DNA of 64,000 bases from Pleomorphomonas diazotrophica (GCF_002844595.1 NZ_PJNW01000009.1:248001-312000); one strand, 5' to 3'. Positions 16,810-25,739 are shown, counted from the stretch's first letter. The notes: a model not told the origin generated them from the letters alone. Numbers and translations are program-made.

Positions 16810-17541
16810 ATGCAGAGTGACAACGACAATCACCAGCCGATGTTCAACCTGCCCAAGGTGATCCTCGCCTTCATCCTCCTGTCGGCCGGCATTTTCATCG
16901 GCCGTACCTGGTATCTCGGCGGCGACGGGGCGGCGACCTTCCTTCTCACCTTCTGCTTCACGCCGATGCGCTACGACTATCTGGCATCCGGCATTGGCTT
17001 TCCCGGTGGTTGGCTGGCTGGCCTGTGGAGCCCGTTCACCTATGTCTTCCTCAGCCCGACGCTGCAGAGCCTGATCTTCGATCTCCTTTGGCTGGCGGCC
17101 TTTGGCACCGCCGTGGCCCGCCGGTTCGGGCCCTGGCGCTTCGTTGGCTTCACCGCCGTGTCGGCCGCCGCCGGAGCCGGTCTGTTTTGGCTGCTGTCCG
17201 GAGGTGGCGAGCAGATACTTCTGGGCCCGAATTTCGTGGTGGCGGCCCTGCTCGGTGCGGCGATCCGCTTCATCTACGCCGCGGGGCTCAGCGGCATCAT
17301 GACCATGGGCGGCGACACTTGGCGCCAGCCGGCGCTCGGCATCGTCGAGATGTGGTCGAACGTCCGGGTGCTGCAACTGCTCGGCTTCATCTTCGCCGCT
17401 AACGCCCTCTTTGCCATCCTCTATGCCTCGTCGGGCCTCGACGGCCGGGCGCTGTTGCAGAACGCGCTCGGCTATATTGTCGGCATCCTCCTGTTTTCCC
17501 TGTTCGATCCGCGGCCGACGGCGGCTAACCGACCCGGCTAG
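16810..17541 (+). CDS. Rhomboid-family membrane protein, probably catalytically inactive
   Basis: Encodes 243 residues with about six membrane helices and the rhomboid layout: FLLTFCFTPMRYD, the L1 loop segment WSPFTYVFL, TM2 and LWLAAFGTAVARRFGPWRF. The catalytic parts are gone. TM2 positions normally holding His and Asn read LSPTLQSLIFDLLWL, and the GxSG serine motif is replaced by GPNFVVAALLG near residue 139. The protein therefore looks like an iRhom-type pseudoprotease. No neighbour points to a client protein. Confidence 0.72.
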   Translation: MQSDNDNHQPMFNLPKVILAFILLSAGIFIGRTWYLGGDGAATFLLTFCFTPMRYDYLASGIGFPGGWLAGLWSPFTYVFLSPTLQSLIFDLLWLAAFGTAVARRFGPWRFVGFTAVSAAAGAGLFWLLSGGGEQILLGPNFVVAALLGAAIRFIYAAGLSGIMTMGGDTWRQPALGIVEMWSNVRVLQLLGFIFAANALFAILYASSGLDGRALLQNALGYIVGILLFSLFDPRPTAANRPG

Positions 17542-17550
17542 AGCACCCGC

Positions 17551-17700
17551 CGATCAGGTTGATTGAACCTGATCGAAAAGCGGCTGCTCCAGCAAATGAC
17601 CTGGAGCCTTCGCTGGACGACCAAGTCTTTCAATTTGGTCGGCGAAGGCTCTAAGGGAAAATCCCTAGGTCGAGCTTGCCAGACCCTTCGTTTCATTCCA
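17551..17700. repeat. Cluster of consecutive hairpins
   Basis: At least four inverted repeats follow each other. A 10-bp perfect stem spans 17551-17575. A 7-bp stem GCTCCAG/CTGGAGC spans 17586-17607. A long hairpin at 17605-17650 has arms AGCCTTCGC..CGACCAA and TTGGTCG.GCGAAGGCT. A short AGGGA/TCCCT hairpin lies near 17654-17666. The cluster lies between the rhomboid-like and CBS genes and does not look like a simple terminator. Confidence 0.7.
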
Positions 17701-17783
17701 TCCTATGACGAAGGGGGCGACGAGGAAGAGACCGCCGGCCACTGGCGGCCTTCCTGTCTCGGGACAAGCTGGAGGGATGGAAA

Positions 17784-18218
17784 ATGACGACCGTCAAACA
17801 GATTCTGTCCGTCAAGGGCGAAGACGTGATCACCGGCGATGCGTCGATGACGCTGGGACAGGCGGTGGCAAGGCTGGCCGGTCACAAGATCGGCGCCCTG
17901 ATCTTCGTCGACGGCGATCGCCGCGTCATCGGCATCCTGTCGGAGCGCGACATCGTCGCCTCGCTGGCGCTTCATGGCGCGCGCGTGCTTGAAGAGCTCG
18001 CCACCGCCCACATGACGCGCAAAGTCAGCACCTGCACGCGCGAAGACACGGTCGAGGACCTCATGGACATGATGACCGCCGGCCGTTTCCGCCACCTGCC
18101 GGTGGTCGAGGACGGAAAGCTGGTGGGCATGGTGTCGATCGGCGACGTCGTCAAGCATCGCGTGGCCGACATCGAGCATCAGGCGTCCGAGATCCGGAAC
18201 TATCTTTTCACCACCTGA
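17784..18218 (+). CDS. Two-CBS-domain protein
   Basis: Encodes 144 residues consisting of two CBS motifs. The first (about residues 8-62) holds LIFVDGDRRVIGILSERDIV and the second (about 77-130) holds FRHLPVVEDGKLVGMVSIGDVV. The intact motif pairs suggest binding of an adenosyl nucleotide or NADH. Such stand-alone proteins act as regulatory modules or redox sensors. GGAGGGAT lies upstream of the start. No partner enzyme is adjacent. Confidence 0.9.
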   Translation: MTTVKQILSVKGEDVITGDASMTLGQAVARLAGHKIGALIFVDGDRRVIGILSERDIVASLALHGARVLEELATAHMTRKVSTCTREDTVEDLMDMMTAGRFRHLPVVEDGKLVGMVSIGDVVKHRVADIEHQASEIRNYLFTT

Positions 18219-18564
18219 ATCCGTCGATCCTTGGCCGGCTCAGGTATGGTTTTCCACCGGCCAGGGCGCAAAACCTCGACGTGTGGAAAGAAATTCCGCT
18301 TCTCTGGCAGGAGGTTGGAACGCTATCGCCTTATTGCCCATGGCGCTGAGGCTGAAAATGGTTGCGCTCGGGCGGGAGGCGGTTAAGATTTCGTTCAAGC
18401 CCGATCACCTGGGTGGCGGCCTTTGCGCACTGCAACGGCCGCGCGAACGACGGTTCCGCCGCTGGCGGAGCTCATGAACAGGTTGAAACGTTCTGTTTCC
18501 GCGACCGCCCGGACGACGATGCTTCGGCAGGCGGGTGGTCGTGAAGGCACGAAGGAGACCCGCG
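18219..18564. other. Intergenic region without a supported gene
   Basis: No frame with protein-like composition is seen. The final 20 bases supply the GAAGGAGA ribosome binding site of the 27-residue gene that follows. Confidence 0.45.
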
Positions 18565-18648
18565 ATGAGCCTAACCCGTAGCCTCAACACCCTCGTTGTC
18601 TGCGCAGCATTTCTGTTCGTCGTCGCCATCGTGGCCGGCGTCATCTGA
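18565..18648 (+). CDS. Tiny single-pass membrane protein (27 residues)
   Basis: The frame reads MSLTRSLNTLVVCAAFLFVV and then seven more residues. It has a basic N terminus and one hydrophobic helix of about 19 residues. A strong GAAGGAGA ribosome binding site lies 8 bases before the ATG, and a clear terminator follows the stop, so the gene has a complete expression unit of its own. Rhizobiales genomes carry similar short membrane peptides, but I cannot name a family. The function is unknown. Confidence 0.62.
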   Translation: MSLTRSLNTLVVCAAFLFVVAIVAGVI

Positions 18649-18672
18649 AAACGCGCAGTCCAAGCCATTGAG

Positions 18673-18711
18673 AAGCCGATCGGCGAAGGCCCGCCGGTCG
18701 GCTTTTCTTTT
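18673..18711 (+). terminator. Rho-independent terminator of the 27-residue gene
   Basis: AAGCCGATCGGCG (18673-18685) pairs with CGCCGGTCGGCTT (18692-18704) with a single G-T mismatch, followed by a T-rich tail. It may also serve the convergent gene ending at 18716. Confidence 0.8.
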
Positions 18712-18715
18712 GGGC

Positions 18716-18982
18716 TCAGGCGGCGATGATGATCCGCTCGACTTCGGCGCGGCGGGAATCGAAGCGGCCGAAGATGCGCGCGGACAGGGCGCGCTCCCCC
18801 TTCAAGACGATGGTGGCGTTGCCGTCGAACAGGCAGTCGACGGTGCTGATCGAGTTGGAATGCGGCTCGATGTGATCGAGTTCAGGCTTGTCGCCGCCGG
18901 CCGCGAGGCTGGTCCAGGCCGGCGTGGCCTCGATCTGGAAGCGACGGAGGGCATCGGCAATCATCGTCTTGGTCGGGTTCAT
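18716..18982 (-). CDS. Hypothetical small protein
   Basis: Encodes 88 residues with no signal peptide or membrane segment. The sequence is balanced (helix-rich N terminus MIADALRRFQIEA, later VDCLFDGNATIVLKGE), unlike a shadow frame. CCAAGGA lies upstream of the ATG. I do not recognise the family. It ends convergently at the terminator of the 27-residue gene and is divergent from radA. Confidence 0.6.
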   Translation of the reverse strand: MNPTKTMIADALRRFQIEATPAWTSLAAGGDKPELDHIEPHSNSISTVDCLFDGNATIVLKGERALSARIFGRFDSRRAEVERIIIAA

Positions 18983-19253
18983 GGTGCGGTCCTTGGCTCC
19001 CGGCTACGGGAGAACACATACAATAGAAGCGTTGTTTGTTGGCTAATGGCGACAAAACTAAGGCGCCTGACCGGCTTGCGACCTTTGTCACCCCTCCAGC
19101 GTGCTAGGCTGCCAACCCTTTGCCAAGAGGGAGCTTTTCCCTGGACGCATGGGAGGGTTCGACGTTTTGCTGTGGACAAAACAGGAACACTCGGTCATGG
19201 TTCGTCAACCCTGTCCGCAGCTTTCGCGGATGGGAGCTCGTAGCGGAGACGTC

Positions 19254-20672
19254 ATGGCCAAGCGCACCACCCAGTTTGTCTGCCAATCCTGCGGCGCCGT
19301 CAGCTCGCGCTGGGTGGGCAAGTGCGAGGCCTGCGGCGCCTGGAACTCCTTCGTCGAGGAAGTGGGTGGCGGCACCACGATAGGCTCGGCCGTCTTCGGT
19401 CAGAAGGGGCGGCCGATGCGCAAGGGACGCGTCGTGCCGCTCGTCGAACTGTCGGGCGAGATCGCCCAGACACCCCGCCTCGAATCCGGCATCGCCGAGC
19501 TCGATCGCGTCACCGGCGGCGGCTTTGTGCGCGGGTCGGCGCTTCTGGTCGGTGGCGATCCCGGCATCGGCAAGTCGACCCTGCTGATCCAGGCGGCGGC
19601 GACCCTCGCCCGCAAGGGTGCACGTGTCGTCTACGTCTCCGGTGAAGAGGCGGTGGCGCAGGTGCGCCTCAGGGCCGAGCGGCTCGGCCTGTCCGATGCG
19701 CCGGTGGCGCTCGCCGCCGAAACTTCGGTGGAAGACATCCTGACGACGCTGGCCGACGGCCCGGTGCCGGATCTGGTCGTCATCGATTCCATCCAGACGC
19801 TGTGGACCGAAGTGGTCGAGTCCGGCCCTGGTACGGTGACGCAGGTGCGCACCGCCGCCCAGGCCATGGTCCGCTATGCCAAGGAGAGCGGCGCCACCGT
19901 CGTTCTGGTCGGCCACGTCACCAAGGACGGCTCCATTGCCGGGCCGCGCGTCGTCGAGCACATGGTCGATGCCGTCCTCTATTTCGAGGGCGACGGCGCC
20001 CGGCATTTCCGCGTGCTGCGGTCGGTGAAGAACCGCTTCGGCCCCACTGACGAGATCGGCGTGTTCGAGATGACGGGGGGCGGCCTGCGGGAGGTGCCGA
20101 ACCCGTCGGAACTGTTCATGGGCGAGCGCGACGGTTCGTCGGCCGGCGCCGCCGTCTTCGCCGGCATGGAGGGTACGCGGCCGATGCTGGTGGAAATTCA
20201 GGCCCTGGTGGCGCCCACCTCGCTCGGCACGCCGCGCCGCGCCGTCGTCGGCTGGGACAACAGCCGCCTCGCCATGATTCTCGCCGTGCTGGAGGCTCAT
20301 TGCGGCGTGCGCTTCGGCCAGCACGACGTCTATCTCGCCGTAGCCGGCGGGCTTCGCATCCAGGAGCCCGCCGCCGACCTCGCCGTCGCCGCGGCGCTGG
20401 TGTCGTCGCTGGCCGGCGCGCCGCTTGGGCATGACTGCGTCTATTTCGGCGAGGTCAGCCTGTCGGGCGCCGTCCGTCCGGTGGCACATGCCGCCGCCCG
20501 CCTCAAGGAAGCCGAAAAGTTGGGCTTCGTTCGGGCCGTCGGACCCAAGCTGGCGAACGGTGAGGCGCCCAACGGACTGAAGCGGGCGGCCGTCGCCCAA
20601 CTCGTCGATCTCGTCACGCGGATCGCCGCCGACGGTGCCGGCGGGGCGCCTCGCCGCGAGCAGCGCGGGTAA
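19254..20672 (+). CDS. radA: DNA repair protein RadA (Sms)
   Basis: Encodes 472 residues, the normal length. A four-cysteine zinc finger is formed by C10, C13, C24 and C27. Walker A is GGDPGIGKST, the RadA-specific KNRFG motif appears as KNRFGPTDEIG, and the C-terminal Lon-like domain contains a conserved GLRIQEPAADLAVAAAL stretch. RadA is a DnaB-type helicase-like ATPase that processes recombination branches. The ATG at 19254 was chosen because the zinc finger begins 9 residues later; longer frames upstream are not conserved in type. It precedes cvpA and purF. Confidence 0.96.
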   Translation: MAKRTTQFVCQSCGAVSSRWVGKCEACGAWNSFVEEVGGGTTIGSAVFGQKGRPMRKGRVVPLVELSGEIAQTPRLESGIAELDRVTGGGFVRGSALLVGGDPGIGKSTLLIQAAATLARKGARVVYVSGEEAVAQVRLRAERLGLSDAPVALAAETSVEDILTTLADGPVPDLVVIDSIQTLWTEVVESGPGTVTQVRTAAQAMVRYAKESGATVVLVGHVTKDGSIAGPRVVEHMVDAVLYFEGDGARHFRVLRSVKNRFGPTDEIGVFEMTGGGLREVPNPSELFMGERDGSSAGAAVFAGMEGTRPMLVEIQALVAPTSLGTPRRAVVGWDNSRLAMILAVLEAHCGVRFGQHDVYLAVAGGLRIQEPAADLAVAAALVSSLAGAPLGHDCVYFGEVSLSGAVRPVAHAAARLKEAEKLGFVRAVGPKLANGEAPNGLKRAAVAQLVDLVTRIAADGAGGAPRREQRG

Positions 20673-20791
20673 GCGAACGGCGATGCACGTCATTGCAGTC
20701 ATTGATTGAATTTGCGACTTCGGGCCGTTACCGTTAATTCGGTATCGGCGTGAAGGAATCAGGGCCGGGCTTCGGCGCCAAAGGGGCAGAG

Positions 20792-21496
20792 ATGTCGATT
20801 ACGCTACTCGACGGGATCCTCATCGTGGTCATGCTGATCTCGGCGTTGCTCGCCATGATCCGTGGCTTCGTGCGCGAAGTGCTGTCGATCGCCGCCTGGG
20901 TCGCCGCCGCCATCGCCGCCTTCCTGCTCTACGACGACGTCCTGCCTTTCGTTCAGCCGCATATCTCGCAGAAGCAGCTGGCGCTGGTGGCCTCGGCCGG
21001 CGGCGTCTTCGTGCTGACGCTGATCATCGTCAGCTTCATCACCATGCGCATCTCCGACTATGTGCTCGACAGCCGCATCGGTCCGCTCGACCGCACGCTG
21101 GGCTTCGTGTTCGGTGCGGCGCGCGGCCTCCTGCTGGTCGTCGTCGGCATGCTGTTCTTCAACTGGTTCATCCACGATGAAGCGTCCCAGCCGGCCTGGG
21201 TGGCGCAGGCCAAGTCGCGGCCGATGCTCAACGCGCTCGGTGCCCAGCTGATGGCGGCGCTGCCGGAGGATCCCGAGAAGCAGATCCTCGACCAGTTCCA
21301 GAACCCCAGCCTCGACGATGGAACCACCGTGCCGGATGGCGACGATACGCAGCCGCCGGCCGACGACGCGGCGCCTGGCGATCCGGCTCCCGGCGCGGCT
21401 CCGGGTGGCGCCGCGCCCAATGACGGCGCCTACCGGCCGGGCGAGCAGAACGGCCTCGACCAGCTCATCCAGTCGACCGCCTCGCCCAAGCCGTGA
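20792..21496 (+). CDS. cvpA: CvpA family membrane protein
   Basis: Encodes 234 residues. About four membrane helices occupy the first 120 residues, beginning ITLLDGILIVVMLISALLA, with MIRGFVREVLSIAAWV as the family marker. The tail from about residue 180 is low-complexity, rich in Pro, Ala, Asp and Gly. CvpA is required for colicin V export in E. coli and is often linked to purF, as here (275 bases upstream). The ATG at 20792 has an AAGGGG site. Confidence 0.9.
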   Translation: MSITLLDGILIVVMLISALLAMIRGFVREVLSIAAWVAAAIAAFLLYDDVLPFVQPHISQKQLALVASAGGVFVLTLIIVSFITMRISDYVLDSRIGPLDRTLGFVFGAARGLLLVVVGMLFFNWFIHDEASQPAWVAQAKSRPMLNALGAQLMAALPEDPEKQILDQFQNPSLDDGTTVPDGDDTQPPADDAAPGDPAPGAAPGGAAPNDGAYRPGEQNGLDQLIQSTASPKP

Positions 21497-21771
21497 GCGG
21501 CCGGAGGAGGGCGATATGCGAATGCGTCGGATCCGTCCGGCGCATTTGACGTTTTGAAGACGGCGCCGAATGCATTATATGCCTGCCTGCGCGATGGCTT
21601 TCGGGCGTCCTCGGGCATCGCGCACCGCCGATGCGGAATCCGGCTGATCGGGTCGGCTTTTGCTTTTGCCTTTCGGAAAGTCCGGCTGCACGCCGCGATC
21701 TTCCGGCATCCCCGGCCTTGCGAGGCAATCGGTCGGGATCAGATGAAATCTCGAAAGTGGGTAGGCCGACC

Positions 21772-23241
21772 ATGGACGATTTCACCCTCGACCCGTTCGC
21801 CGCCGACGATGACGACCGCTTCCACGAGGAATGCGGCGTTTTCGGCGTGTTTGGCGTGGAAAACGCCTCGGCGCTCGCCGCCCTCGGCCTGCATGCTCTG
21901 CAGCATCGCGGCCAGGAGGCGGCCGGCATCACCACCTTCGACGGCAAGGAGTTCTACACCGAGCGGCACATCGGCCTCGTCGGCGACAACTTCACCAAGA
22001 CCAAGGTGCTGGCCCGCCTGCCTGGCAACCGGGCGATCGGCCACACGCGCTATTCCACCACCGGCGGCTCCGGCCTCAGGAATGTTCAGCCGCTCTATGC
22101 CGAACTGTCGGCCGGCGGCTTCGCGCTCGCCCACAACGGCAACCTGACCAACGCCATGACCATCCAGCGCGATCTGCAGCGCCGGGGGGCCATCTTCCAG
22201 TCAACCTCCGACACCGAGACCATCCTGCATCTCGTCGCCACCAGCCAGAAGGCGGCGCTGGTCGACAAGGTGGTCGACGCGTTGAGGGCCATCGAAGGCG
22301 CCTATTCCATCGTCTGCATGAGCCAGGAGAAGATGATCGGCTGCCGCGATCCCCATGGCATCCGGCCGCTGATCCTCGGCGACCTCGACGGCGCGGTCAT
22401 CCTCGCCTCCGAGACCTGCGCCCTCGACATCATCGGCGCCCATTTCGTGCGCGAGATCGAGCCTGGCGAGATGGTGGTGGTCACCGAGCGCGGCATCGAA
22501 AGCCTGCGCCCCTTCGACCGGCGGCCGTCGCGCTTCTGCATCTTCGAGTATGTCTATTTCGCCCGGCCAGACTCGGTCTACGCCGGCACGTCGGTCTATC
22601 AGGTTCGAAAGCGCATCGGCGCCGAGCTTGCCCGCGAGACGCCGGCCGACGCCGATGTGGTGATCCCGGTGCCCGACAGCGGCACGCCCGCCGCCATCGG
22701 CTTTGCCGAGGCCTCCGGCATTCCCTTCGACTTCGGCATCATCCGCAATCACTATGTCGGCCGCACCTTCATCTCGCCGACCGACACCATCCGCCACATG
22801 GGCGTCAAGCTGAAGCACAACGCCAACCGCACGGTGATCGAAGGCAAGCGCATCGTTCTCGTCGACGATTCGATCGTGCGCGGCACCACGTCGCTGAAGA
22901 TCGTGCAGATGATGCGCGAGGCCGGCGCCGCCGAGGTGCACATGCGCATCGCCTCGCCGCCGACCACCGACTCCTGCTTCTACGGCGTCGACACCCCGGA
23001 AAAGGGCAAGCTCCTGGCGTCGCGCATGTCGATCGAGGAGATGACGCGCTACATCCAGGTGGACAGCCTCGGCTTCCTGTCGATCGACGGTCTTTACCGT
23101 GCTGTTGGCTCGGCGGCGCGCAACAACGAGCTGCCGCAATACTGCGACGCCTGCTTTACCGGCGAATACCCGACCACATTGACCGATGCCGCCGGCTCTG
23201 GTCCGGTGCGTCAGCTATCGCTGCTGGCCGACGCCGGCTGA
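21772..23241 (+). CDS. purF: Amidophosphoribosyltransferase
   Basis: Encodes 489 residues. It transfers the glutamine amide nitrogen to PRPP, the first step of purine synthesis. The catalytic cysteine is C21 in ECGVFGVFG, so a 20-residue propeptide must be cleaved to free it. The PRPP loop is RIVLVDDSIVRGTTS, and the glutaminase domain contains GNRAIGHTRYSTTG. Cysteines such as those in SPPTTDSCFYG and QYCDACF suggest the iron-sulfur type found in Bacillus. It is followed within 20 bases by an SDR gene, a common rhizobial arrangement. Confidence 0.97.
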   Translation: MDDFTLDPFAADDDDRFHEECGVFGVFGVENASALAALGLHALQHRGQEAAGITTFDGKEFYTERHIGLVGDNFTKTKVLARLPGNRAIGHTRYSTTGGSGLRNVQPLYAELSAGGFALAHNGNLTNAMTIQRDLQRRGAIFQSTSDTETILHLVATSQKAALVDKVVDALRAIEGAYSIVCMSQEKMIGCRDPHGIRPLILGDLDGAVILASETCALDIIGAHFVREIEPGEMVVVTERGIESLRPFDRRPSRFCIFEYVYFARPDSVYAGTSVYQVRKRIGAELARETPADADVVIPVPDSGTPAAIGFAEASGIPFDFGIIRNHYVGRTFISPTDTIRHMGVKLKHNANRTVIEGKRIVLVDDSIVRGTTSLKIVQMMREAGAAEVHMRIASPPTTDSCFYGVDTPEKGKLLASRMSIEEMTRYIQVDSLGFLSIDGLYRAVGSAARNNELPQYCDACFTGEYPTTLTDAAGSGPVRQLSLLADAG

Positions 23242-23259
23242 TCACCTCGGGGGGATAGG

Positions 23260-23991
23260 GTGACTGAAAAACGCATCGTGGTAGTGACCGGCGCCTCGCG
23301 CGGCATCGGTTACGAGGCGGCGCTGGCGCTCGGCCGCGCCGGCTGGCACGTCGTCGCCGTTGCGCGCACGCAGGGTGGGCTCGAGGAACTGGACGACGCC
23401 ATTCGCGACGCCGGCGGCTCCGCCTCGCTGGTGCCGCTCGATCTCGCCGACCCCGCCCGCATCGACGAAGTTGGCGCCGCGCTCAATCAGCGCTTCGGCC
23501 GCATCGATGCGCTCCTCGGCAACGCCGGTCTTCTGGGCGGTCTGGCGCCGGTCGGTCACATCGACCCGAAGAAGTGGGATCAGGCCTTTGCCGTCAATGT
23601 CACCGCCAACTACCGGCTGATCCGCTCGCTCGACCCGCTCCTGCGCCAGTCGCCGGCCGGTCGCTGCCTGTTCCTCTCCTCGGCCGCGGCCTGGAAGGGC
23701 GCTCCCTTCTGGGGGCTCTACGCCGCCTCGAAGGCGGCGCTCAACGCGCTCGTCATGGCCTATGCCGAGGAAGTCAGGAACTTCGGCATCGCCGTCAACC
23801 TCCTCAACCCCGGACCGCTTCGGACGCGCATGCGCGCCCAGGCCATGCCCGGCGAGGACCCGGACACGCTCGCAACCCCTGCCGACCTTGCCCCCCACAT
23901 CGTCTCCATCCTCGAGGCGAGTGACGGGCGGACCGGCGCGCTTTACGACTATCCGACGCTCTCGTGGATGAAGCTGCAGCCGCCGCAATGA
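23260..23991 (+). CDS. SDR family oxidoreductase
   Basis: Encodes 243 residues. The nucleotide motif is TGASRGIGYEAALALG, the NAG-type motif appears as GNAGLLGGLAP, and the active site is the Ser of FLSSAAAW with YAASKAALN. The start is GTG with a strong GGGGGGAT site. It sits 18 bases after purF and its stop overlaps the following amidase by ATGA, so the three are likely co-transcribed. The substrate is unknown; orthologues at this locus are widely annotated only as short-chain dehydrogenases. Confidence 0.92.
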   Translation: MTEKRIVVVTGASRGIGYEAALALGRAGWHVVAVARTQGGLEELDDAIRDAGGSASLVPLDLADPARIDEVGAALNQRFGRIDALLGNAGLLGGLAPVGHIDPKKWDQAFAVNVTANYRLIRSLDPLLRQSPAGRCLFLSSAAAWKGAPFWGLYAASKAALNALVMAYAEEVRNFGIAVNLLNPGPLRTRMRAQAMPGEDPDTLATPADLAPHIVSILEASDGRTGALYDYPTLSWMKLQPPQ

Positions 23992-24743
23992 GCCCCTACG
24001 ACATCGATCGCGCCTGGTCTTCGCCCAACTCAGGGCATCGGTCACCCGGTAGTGCCATCGATCACCTCGTCCTGCATTACACCGGCATGCGCTCGGAGGA
24101 GGGCGCCCGCGACTGGCTGTGCGATCCGCGCTCGCAGGTGTCGAGCCACTATGTGGTGTTCGAGAACGGCCGCGTCTTCCAACTGGTCGATGAAAGCCGC
24201 CGCGCCTGGCATGCCGGCCGCTCCTTCTGGCAGGGCCTCACCGACCTCAACTCGCGCTCCATCGGCATCGAGATCGCCAATCCCGGCCACGAGTTCGGCT
24301 ATCGTCCCTTTCCCGACCGGCAGATCGAGGCGGTGATCGGCCTCTGCCGGTCCATCCTTGCACGGCACTTCATTCCGCCGCATCAGGTTGTCGCCCATTC
24401 CGACGTTGCCCCTGATCGCAAGGAGGATCCGGGCGAGCTGTTTCCCTGGGAATGGTGCGCCGCCTTCGGCATCGGCCTCTGGGTGCCGCCCGCGCCACTC
24501 GACCACGGGCAAGCGCTGGCCTTCGGTGACGAGGGGGAGAAAGTCCTGGAACTTCAGCGCCTTCTTGTCACCATCGGCTTCGATGCGCCGATCGCCGGCC
24601 AGTTCGACGAGCGCACCGAGACGGTCGTCCGCGCCTTCCAGCGCCATTGGCGGCCGGCTCTCATCGACGGCCGCGCCGACCCGTCGACGCTTGATACACT
24701 CACGCGTGTCGCGGCGGCTTTCGAGGCTTCGCGCGCCTCCTGA
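23988..24743 (+). CDS. N-acetylmuramoyl-L-alanine amidase (AmpD-like) with peptidoglycan-binding domain
   Basis: Encodes 251 residues. The amidase_2 domain has HLVLHYTGMRSEEGARDWL with the first zinc histidine, and VAHSDVAPDRKEDPGELFPW with the second histidine and the aspartate ligand. A PG_binding_1 domain is at about residues 180-240 (GEKVLELQRLL to VRAFQRHW). No signal peptide is seen, as in AmpD of muropeptide recycling. It overlaps the SDR stop by four bases. Confidence 0.92.
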   Translation: MSPYDIDRAWSSPNSGHRSPGSAIDHLVLHYTGMRSEEGARDWLCDPRSQVSSHYVVFENGRVFQLVDESRRAWHAGRSFWQGLTDLNSRSIGIEIANPGHEFGYRPFPDRQIEAVIGLCRSILARHFIPPHQVVAHSDVAPDRKEDPGELFPWEWCAAFGIGLWVPPAPLDHGQALAFGDEGEKVLELQRLLVTIGFDAPIAGQFDERTETVVRAFQRHWRPALIDGRADPSTLDTLTRVAAAFEASRAS

Positions 24744-24892
24744 TCTTTCGTCGGCTGCATAATCAATGCGGCGAAGATGGGGATGATTTCGCGACTGCAT
24801 GGCTGGCATGCGCCACATTGACGGCCTCCCATGGCCCGATTTGTCCGTCAGTTCCTTGCCCACCGCTGGGAGGGCAATGGAACAGAGACCGC

Positions 24893-25489
24893 ATGACCCT
24901 GATCAAGACGTTTGCCGCTACGCTTCTTTTCACCGGCACCATCGTGGCTCCCGCCATGGCCGACACCGTCCAATCCGGCAAGGCCGAAGTGCCCGCCGCC
25001 GTTGCCGATGCCGAGAAGCCCGACAGCCTTTTCGAGCTGTGGTTCGGCGCGAAGACCAAGACCGCGACCGTCGCGACCGAGACACTCGATACCTCCGCCG
25101 CCAAGGGGGCTCCGAACGCCACCCTTCGCAGCCGCATCGCCGCCCATGCCAAGGCCGCCGGCCTGCCGGCCGAGCTGGCTGAGGCGGTGGTTCGCCACGA
25201 GAGCCGCTTCAATCCCAAGGCGCGTGGCCGCCATGGCGAGATCGGCCTGATGCAGATCAAGCCGCAGACCGCCCGCGGTCTCGGTTATTCCGGCAGCGCC
25301 GCCGGCCTCTATGACGTCGAGACCAATCTCAAGTGGGGCATGGCTTATCTCGCCGGCGCCTACAAGCTGGCCGGCGGCGACACCTGCGGCACCATCCTTC
25401 GCTACAACGCCGGCCATGGCGCCACGCGCATGAACCGCATCTCCCGCGCCTATTGCTCGGAAGTGAGCACCTACGTCGCCTCGCTCTGA
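24893..25489 (+). CDS. Lytic transglycosylase (SLT family)
   Basis: Encodes 198 residues with a signal peptide of about 23 residues ending AMA. The SLT domain follows: the catalytic Glu lies in VVRHESRFNPKA, then GEIGLMQIKPQTARGLGY and ILRYNAGHG. The linker between is rich in Ala, Lys and Thr. It would cleave peptidoglycan in the periplasm and sits next to a murein amidase. The stop codon lies at the beginning of a hairpin-rich direct repeat. The ATG at 24893 was chosen because it starts the signal peptide. Confidence 0.92.
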   Translation: MTLIKTFAATLLFTGTIVAPAMADTVQSGKAEVPAAVADAEKPDSLFELWFGAKTKTATVATETLDTSAAKGAPNATLRSRIAAHAKAAGLPAELAEAVVRHESRFNPKARGRHGEIGLMQIKPQTARGLGYSGSAAGLYDVETNLKWGMAYLAGAYKLAGGDTCGTILRYNAGHGATRMNRISRAYCSEVSTYVASL

Positions 25490-25700
25490 AGCCGCGTCTT
25501 GCGGCTTCCGGCGCCAAGCGGCGCCCGCGCGCAGCGCGAAAGCCAAGGCGCGGAGCGCTGCCGGCGACTGAGGCTAGAAAACCGAAGCCGCTTCTTGCGG
25601 CTTCCGGCGCCAAGCGAGTCTTTCGGGTGCGCAGCCTTCCGAAAGACGGAGGCGGAGCGAAAGCCAAGCGCCGGAGGCGCGCCGGCGACTGAGGCTGAGA
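25487..25700. repeat. Two tandem hairpin-bearing direct repeats
   Basis: Unit 1 (25487-25578) and unit 2 (25584-25700) share GAAGCCGC-N5-GCGGCTTC hairpins, CCGGCGCCAAGCG, GCGAAAGCCAA and CCGGCGACTGAGGCT. Unit 2 has an extra GTCTTTCGG/CCGAAAGAC hairpin. The array begins at the stop codon of the lytic transglycosylase and ends 40 bases before rnpB. Confidence 0.85.
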
Positions 25701-25739
25701 TCTTGACCTTATGGCGGGGGCGTGCCACACGGCTCCCCG

